64,000 bases of DNA from Anaeromonas frigoriresistens (lineage in GTDB: Bacteria; Bacillota; Clostridia; Tissierellales; SIT17). The translations under genes were made by a program, and so were the position numbers. Position 1 is the stretch's first letter. Every line of letters begins with the position of its first letter. The notes under the pieces were generated by a model. The model had not been told where the DNA came from, did not search any database, and saw only the letters and a list, made by a program, of their open reading frames with translations. The stretch spans positions 62,001 to 126,000 of the forward strand of contig NZ_WSFT01000016.1 of the NCBI RefSeq assembly GCF_016820655.1, in the 5' to 3' direction. This document shows, one piece after another, positions 60,062 through 64,000 of this stretch.

Positions 60062-60958
60062 CTAAATTCTATAATTATACTTATCTAATATATCAAGGGG
60101 TATTTCCATCCGAGCTGTCTTTAGCGGATCTACTACTTGGCATATTTTTAAATTTCCAGCAACTGATAATAACATTGTAGCTTCATGTTTATCCAAACTT
60201 AATTCCTGTACTAAGAATTTGTGCATATTTCTAGTAGCTTGATTTGAAGCTTCATCTAATGTTAATGCAGAAGCTATTGTCATTACCTCTCTACCTTCAA
60301 TTAATAAAGGCAAAGGTAAATGTTTCCCCTTTATAATCGAAACCTTAACTATGACTTCACCTGCTATTTCAACTCCAGATACAGAAATTTCTCCATCTCC
60401 CATTATAGCATGAAGATCTCCTAAAGCTAATAATCCTCCGTCTACATTAACAGGAAGATAAAGGGTAGACCCTTTAACTATTCTTTTACAATCCATATTT
60501 CCCCCATGGGCTTCAGGAGTCCCTGTAGGTATATCTTCACTTTTAGGAGCAGTGCCTATAACTCCGATCATAGGACGTATCTCAAAACTCAATTTTTTAT
60601 TAAATATTGCTTTATTATTTTCTATGGGAATAATTTTTGTTTTTTCTTCATTAAATATATCACCTAAAACTCCAAATCCAGGAGCGATTGCCATTACTCC
60701 TTTACTATCAATTTTAATATCAATAATCTCTACTTTTAATATATCCCCTTGTTTAGCTTCATTTATGTATAGTGGTCCTGTAGCAGGGTTGACCTTATCC
60801 CACCCAACTGAGCTAAATAAATCTTCTTCTGTTTTCAAAGTATTACTAAAGCAATCAAAAGTTTCAAAAGAAACCATTTCCCCCGAATCAATACTTTCTA
60901 CAGGTTTGTTCTTAGAAGACATTTTTAATACATGTGTTTTATTACTAATTTTTTTCAT
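60062..60958 (-). CDS. Acetamidase/formamidase family protein
   Basis: 298 residues of the FmdA/AmdA family, which hydrolyses short amides to ammonia and a carboxylate. Family features: NPATGPLYINEAKQGDILKV, HGGNMDCKRIVKGSTLYLPV, ALGDLHAIMGDGEISVSGVE, and a late SVAGNLKICQVVDP. Excellent GGGGGG site. A monocistronic gene; the exact amide is not predictable. Confidence 0.92.
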   Translation of the reverse strand: MKKISNKTHVLKMSSKNKPVESIDSGEMVSFETFDCFSNTLKTEEDLFSSVGWDKVNPATGPLYINEAKQGDILKVEIIDIKIDSKGVMAIAPGFGVLGDIFNEEKTKIIPIENNKAIFNKKLSFEIRPMIGVIGTAPKSEDIPTGTPEAHGGNMDCKRIVKGSTLYLPVNVDGGLLALGDLHAIMGDGEISVSGVEIAGEVIVKVSIIKGKHLPLPLLIEGREVMTIASALTLDEASNQATRNMHKFLVQELSLDKHEATMLLSVAGNLKICQVVDPLKTARMEIPLDILDKYNYRI

Positions 60959-61002
60959 ATAATCCCCCCTGTTTTACTATATCAAATTTTCTTATTTTTT
61001 AC

Positions 61003-61875
61003 CTAATCTCTATTTTCATAAGGCTCAAAATGGGCTATTATTTGAATGCTATCATTAATTTCATTCCTCATATCTTCTTCTATAGTATGAATTAAATCAT
61101 GGGATTCTTCTATTGTCATACTAGGATCAAGCATTATATGAAGGTCTAAATGAACATCATCTTCCCTTCCCCTACTTCTAATTTTATGCACATTCTTGAC
61201 TTGGGGATATTTAAAAACTAGCTTTTTTACTTCATTAGAGTCTATTACTCCTTTATCTACTAATACTTGACTACTTGATATAAATATTTCATAAGCAGCA
61301 TGTAATATAAACATTGATACAACTAATGATACTATTGGATCAATGATATAAGGTAATCCTAATTTTATTAGAATAAGTGTAGTTAAAACTCCTAAGGAAA
61401 TAAATATATCACTCCTAGTATGAATTGAGTCTGATATAAGTATATGACTATTTAATTTCTTACCTTTCTTAAATTCTAAAGAAGATACTATTATATTTAT
61501 CCCTAATGTAATAACTAAAGCTATCAAACTATAAAAGCTAACTTTTAATTCAACCGGATTAAGAAATCGTTGAAATGCATCAAATATAATCTTACCTGAT
61601 ATAAAAAATAACATTCCTGATATAAATAAACTAGATAACATTTCAAATTTTTTATGCCCATAGGGATGATCTTTATCTACCGGTTTAGAAGCAATCTTCA
61701 CTCCAATTAATCCAGCTATATTTGATGAACCATCAGCAAAGGAATGAAACCCATCTGCTACCAAACTAGAACTATGTATCATGTTACCTACTACAATCTT
61801 TACAAGTGCTACTAAATAATTAGCAAATAAAATTATCCATAATATTTTAGTGACTTTTTTATAATTATCTGCCAT
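61003..61875 (-). CDS. Cation diffusion facilitator (CDF) metal exporter
   Basis: 290 residues: six membrane segments with the CDF metal site (SLVADGFHSFADGSSNIAGL and ILISDSIHTRSDIFISLGVL) plus the DKDHPYGHKKFE loop, and a C-terminal cytoplasmic domain (DDVHLDLHIMLDPSMTIEESH). AAAGGAGG precedes the ATG. A NiCo riboswitch directly upstream indicates that the exported ions are cobalt and nickel, perhaps also zinc or manganese. Confidence 0.94.
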   Translation of the reverse strand: MADNYKKVTKILWIILFANYLVALVKIVVGNMIHSSSLVADGFHSFADGSSNIAGLIGVKIASKPVDKDHPYGHKKFEMLSSLFISGMLFFISGKIIFDAFQRFLNPVELKVSFYSLIALVITLGINIIVSSLEFKKGKKLNSHILISDSIHTRSDIFISLGVLTTLILIKLGLPYIIDPIVSLVVSMFILHAAYEIFISSSQVLVDKGVIDSNEVKKLVFKYPQVKNVHKIRSRGREDDVHLDLHIMLDPSMTIEESHDLIHTIEEDMRNEINDSIQIIAHFEPYENRD

Positions 61876-61927
61876 TAATATACCTCCTTTTTTCTTCTCC
61901 CTCCCATTAAACTATATTCTAAATAGG

Positions 61928-61964
61928 AAAAACCTGTGACACTATAAAAAATAGTCCCACAGGT
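61928..61964 (-). terminator. NiCo riboswitch terminator
   Basis: ACCTGTG pairs with CACAGGT, then an internal loop and ACTAT/ATAGT, followed by TTTTT on the minus strand. The ACCTGTG arm is also part of the last aptamer stem, so metal binding would prevent termination. Confidence 0.85.
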
Positions 61965-62024
61965 TTTATACCTGTTGCCTGTTAAGCCCGGCTGCAATGA
62001 TATAACATTCGCCTGATCTATGTC
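61951..62024 (-). ncRNA. NiCo (czcD) riboswitch
   Basis: On the minus strand: ATCAGGCGAATG, then a short stem, TGCAGCCGGGC, TTAACAGGCAACAGGT, and finally ACCTGTGGGACTAT. GCAGCCGGGC and GGCAACAG are the invariant parts of this cobalt/nickel-binding four-way-junction RNA. It lies immediately before a CDF exporter, its classic target, and has an overlapping terminator. Confidence 0.93.
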
Positions 62025-62099
62025 GTATTAAATTATTAATTCATTTTATGCTAAGTATATTAATTTTGTTCCTTAAAATTTTTATGGATTTATTAGAAC

Positions 62100-63290
62100 T
62101 TAAGAAATATCCTTAGCAAATTTCACTCCGAATTCTTTACATCTTTCTATTTGTTTATCATCTGGATTCCATAGTTCTTTTATACCATCGTTAACAATAT
62201 CATATTTAGCCTCTTTAAATTGTTCATTTATTATTTTAACGCCTTCTCCGCTCCATCCATAACTTCCAAAGGATGCAAATTTTTTATTTTTAAATTTCAT
62301 ACCTTTCATCATCTCTAATAGACCTGCAATTGAATGTAATATCCCATTATTTATGGTAGAAGATCCAATTAATACAGCTTTAGATTTAAATACTTCTGTT
62401 AATATATCATTTTTGTCACTTTTAGCTGCATTATATAATTTTACTCTAGTATCCCTTTGTACCTCTTTAATACCTTCAGCTATTGCTTCGGCCATTCTTC
62501 TAGTTCCATGCCACATACTATCATATACTAAGGTGATTTGATTCTCTTGATAGTTATCGGCCCATTCTAAATACTTTTCAATTATTTGAATAGGGTTATC
62601 TCTCCAAATAACTCCATGACTGGTACATATCATATCTACTGGAAGATTAAAATCTAATACTTCATTAATCTTTTTTGTTACTAAAGGAGAAAATGGTGTT
62701 AGTATATTGGCATAATATTTAATTGATTCTTGATATAATTCTTCTTGATTAACTAAATCATTGAACATCGGATCTGCAGCATAATGCTGTCCAAAGGCAT
62801 CATTACTGAATAGAATATTATCATTAGTCATATAAGTAAACATGCTATCAGGCCAATGTAACATCTTTGCCTCTACAAAAATTAATTTACTCTCTCCTAT
62901 ATTAAGTTCATCTCCAGTTTTAACCTCGACAAAATTCCAATCTTCATGATAATGACCTTTGATTGATTTCGTTGCTGCCTTAGTACAATATATAGGTGTA
63001 TCCGGAATTTCTCTCATTAATTCTGGTAAAGCACCACTATGATCTATCTCTCCATGGTTTGCTATTATATAGTCAATTTCTTTTAAATCAATTTCTTTTT
63101 TTAATTTTTCCACATACTCTTTAGCAAACGGTCTCCATGCTGTATCTATAAGTACAGTTTTTTCATCTCTAATTAAATATGAATTATAAGATGTCCCCCT
63201 ATTAGTTGAATATTCATCCCCATGAAATTCTCTAAGTTCCCAATCCTTTATACCTACCCAAGTTATCTTATCATTCACTTTAAAACTCAT
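62100..63290 (-). CDS. fprA: A-type flavodiiron protein (FprA)
   Basis: A 396-residue FMN and di-iron enzyme that reduces O2 (or NO) to protect anaerobes. The beta-lactamase-like domain has the metal ligands (ANHGEIDHSGALPEL, MLHWPDSMFTY, FSNDAFGQHYA, CTSHGVIWRD). The C-terminal flavodoxin domain begins ITLVYDSMWHGTRRMAEAIA and contains SSTINNGILHSIAG. The ATG at 63290 follows GGAGGGG. No rubredoxin gene is next to it. Confidence 0.95.
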   Translation of the reverse strand: MSFKVNDKITWVGIKDWELREFHGDEYSTNRGTSYNSYLIRDEKTVLIDTAWRPFAKEYVEKLKKEIDLKEIDYIIANHGEIDHSGALPELMREIPDTPIYCTKAATKSIKGHYHEDWNFVEVKTGDELNIGESKLIFVEAKMLHWPDSMFTYMTNDNILFSNDAFGQHYAADPMFNDLVNQEELYQESIKYYANILTPFSPLVTKKINEVLDFNLPVDMICTSHGVIWRDNPIQIIEKYLEWADNYQENQITLVYDSMWHGTRRMAEAIAEGIKEVQRDTRVKLYNAAKSDKNDILTEVFKSKAVLIGSSTINNGILHSIAGLLEMMKGMKFKNKKFASFGSYGWSGEGVKIINEQFKEAKYDIVNDGIKELWNPDDKQIERCKEFGVKFAKDIS

Positions 63291-63463
63291 CAAAACCCCT
63301 CCTAATTTATTCTCTTTTAGAATATACCCATTATGTTATAGAAATAACAAGTTTTCTCTTATAAAAATAGATTCATTAAGAGATAAATATATTTATATTC
63401 AGTTGCTAATAATAGATTTAATAATGTATATTCATAATCTTATTATTAATTGGAGGACTATTA

Positions 63464-64000
63464 ATGAATAGTAAAGGTTTATCAGTATTTGGACTTACAA
63501 TGTTAGCATTAGGCACTGTAGTAGGAGGATCTTTTTTTCTAGGATCTGCTATTCCCATAAACTCTTCAGGGCCTGCAGTCATCCTTGCATATATTTTAGG
63601 TGGAGCTTTAGTATATCTTATACTGTTTGCACTTTCAGAGATGACAGTCCATGATCCCACTCCTGGTTCCTTTAGAACCTATGCAGAAAGAGCCTATGGA
63701 GCAGGTTTAGGTTTTGTAGTAGGTTGGGTTTATTGGACAGGGTTAGTATTAGCAATGTCTAGTGAAGCAGTAGCAGTATCAATATTACTTAAGGTTTGGC
63801 TTCCCAAAATTCCCATACCTATTACCGGTGCATTTATTATCACTGTTATAACAATAATGAACTTATTCGGCGCTGAAAAGCTTAGTAAATTAGAAAGTAG
63901 TTTAGCAGCCATAAAGCTATTAGCAATTATAGGGTTTATTATTTTAGCTATACTTTTAATTATAGGTATTGGATTTGATAATCCCGCTATAGGAAAGGGA
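63464..64000 (+). CDS. APC family amino acid permease, N-terminal part
   Basis: Partial; the frame is still open at the window end (179 codons). It begins MNSKGLSVFGLTMLALGTVV with the glycine-rich first helix GTVVGGSFFLGSAIPIN, then DPTPGSFRTYAERAYGAG, the consensus of the amino acid-polyamine-organocation transporters. Five hydrophobic segments are visible. The ribosome-binding site TGGAGGA precedes the ATG. The substrate cannot be told. Confidence 0.9.
   Translation, partial: MNSKGLSVFGLTMLALGTVVGGSFFLGSAIPINSSGPAVILAYILGGALVYLILFALSEMTVHDPTPGSFRTYAERAYGAGLGFVVGWVYWTGLVLAMSSEAVAVSILLKVWLPKIPIPITGAFIITVITIMNLFGAEKLSKLESSLAAIKLLAIIGFIILAILLIIGIGFDNPAIGKG

Noticed and set aside
63418-63660. 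80-codon minus-strand frame at the start of the amino acid permease
   Set aside because: Antisense to a gene with a clear family match and ribosome-binding site.
1-64000. CRISPR arrays, tRNA, rRNA or insertion sequences
   Set aside because: None of the expected repeated units, cloverleaf patterns, conserved rRNA segments or transposase genes were seen on reading both strands.

Overview
The window is about 64 kb of very AT-rich DNA (roughly 30% G+C by eye) from a low-GC Gram-positive bacterium. The gene set points to an anaerobic, endospore-forming member of the Clostridia, possibly Tissierellales-like. It includes spore genes (ytrH/ytrI, spmA/spmB), FtsEX with a LytM hydrolase, NdoA/NdoAI beside alr, an A-type flavodiiron protein, FeoAB, class III fructose-bisphosphatase, encapsulin/encapsulated ferritin and class D sortase. 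Strong AGGAGG ribosome-binding sites and sigma-A promoters are common. I see no rRNA, tRNA, CRISPR array, insertion sequence or prophage. The window starts inside hprK and ends inside an APC-family amino acid permease.

Layout. 1-13.7 kb: hprK (partial), uvrC, two membrane genes on the + strand, then uvrA, uvrB (with a LexA box), a MinJ-like PDZ membrane protein, a CtpA-type protease, a LytM/EnvC-like hydrolase, ftsX and ftsE. This is DNA repair next to the division and cell-wall cluster, in a Bacillus-like order. 13.7-20.2 kb: PucR-type regulator, MsmX/UgpC-type ATPase, Lon-like protease, PrcB-like protein, YitT transporter. 20.4-25.8 kb: the conserved acpS-lipoprotein-alr-ndoAI-ndoA locus, in which AcpS is fused to an NAD(P)HX dehydratase. 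25.8-35.5 kb: RsmF-like methyltransferase; an operon with DJ-1/PfpI, GNAT and a heterodimeric ABC exporter behind a short leader peptide and tandem terminators; ytrI/ytrH, a DsrE-like gene and recX. 35.6-38.4 kb: a SAM-I riboswitch and metNIQ. 38.4-43.5 kb: the encapsulin pair, fbp, and a split LigD (phosphoesterase plus polymerase). 43.5-45.9 kb: feoAB plus a 51-residue zinc-ribbon gene. 46-53.6 kb: lysA-spmA-spmB and a peptidoglycan-peptide operon next to a sigma-54 activator. 53.6-64 kb: ZIP transporter, split permease and cupin divergent from a Crp/Fnr regulator, phosphoesterase, CorA, sortase and its LPXTG substrate, formamidase-like protein, CDF exporter under a NiCo riboswitch, flavodiiron protein, permease.

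Most interesting. (1) At 33.2-33.5 kb, a promoter drives a 26-codon leader ORF. Its last codons are perfectly complementary to the 5' arm of the following terminator, and the 3' arm of that terminator can pair with the 5' arm of a second terminator. This looks like a two-step, ribosome-controlled attenuator for the acetyltransferase/ABC exporter operon. (2) A textbook -24/-12 promoter lies before lysA, with two copies of TTCCG-N6-CGGAA overlapping the end of the adjacent sigma-54 activator gene. (3) A perfect GTAACCATGGTTAC palindrome is centred near -41.5 of the cupin/permease promoter, beside a divergent Crp/Fnr gene. A second, FNR-like site sits near -40.5 of feoA. (4) An AcpS-NnrD fusion without the epimerase domain.

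All functions are inferred from reading the sequence; nothing was searched or computed. Where the longest open frame and the best ribosome-binding site disagree, I chose the start with the better spacing and say so.
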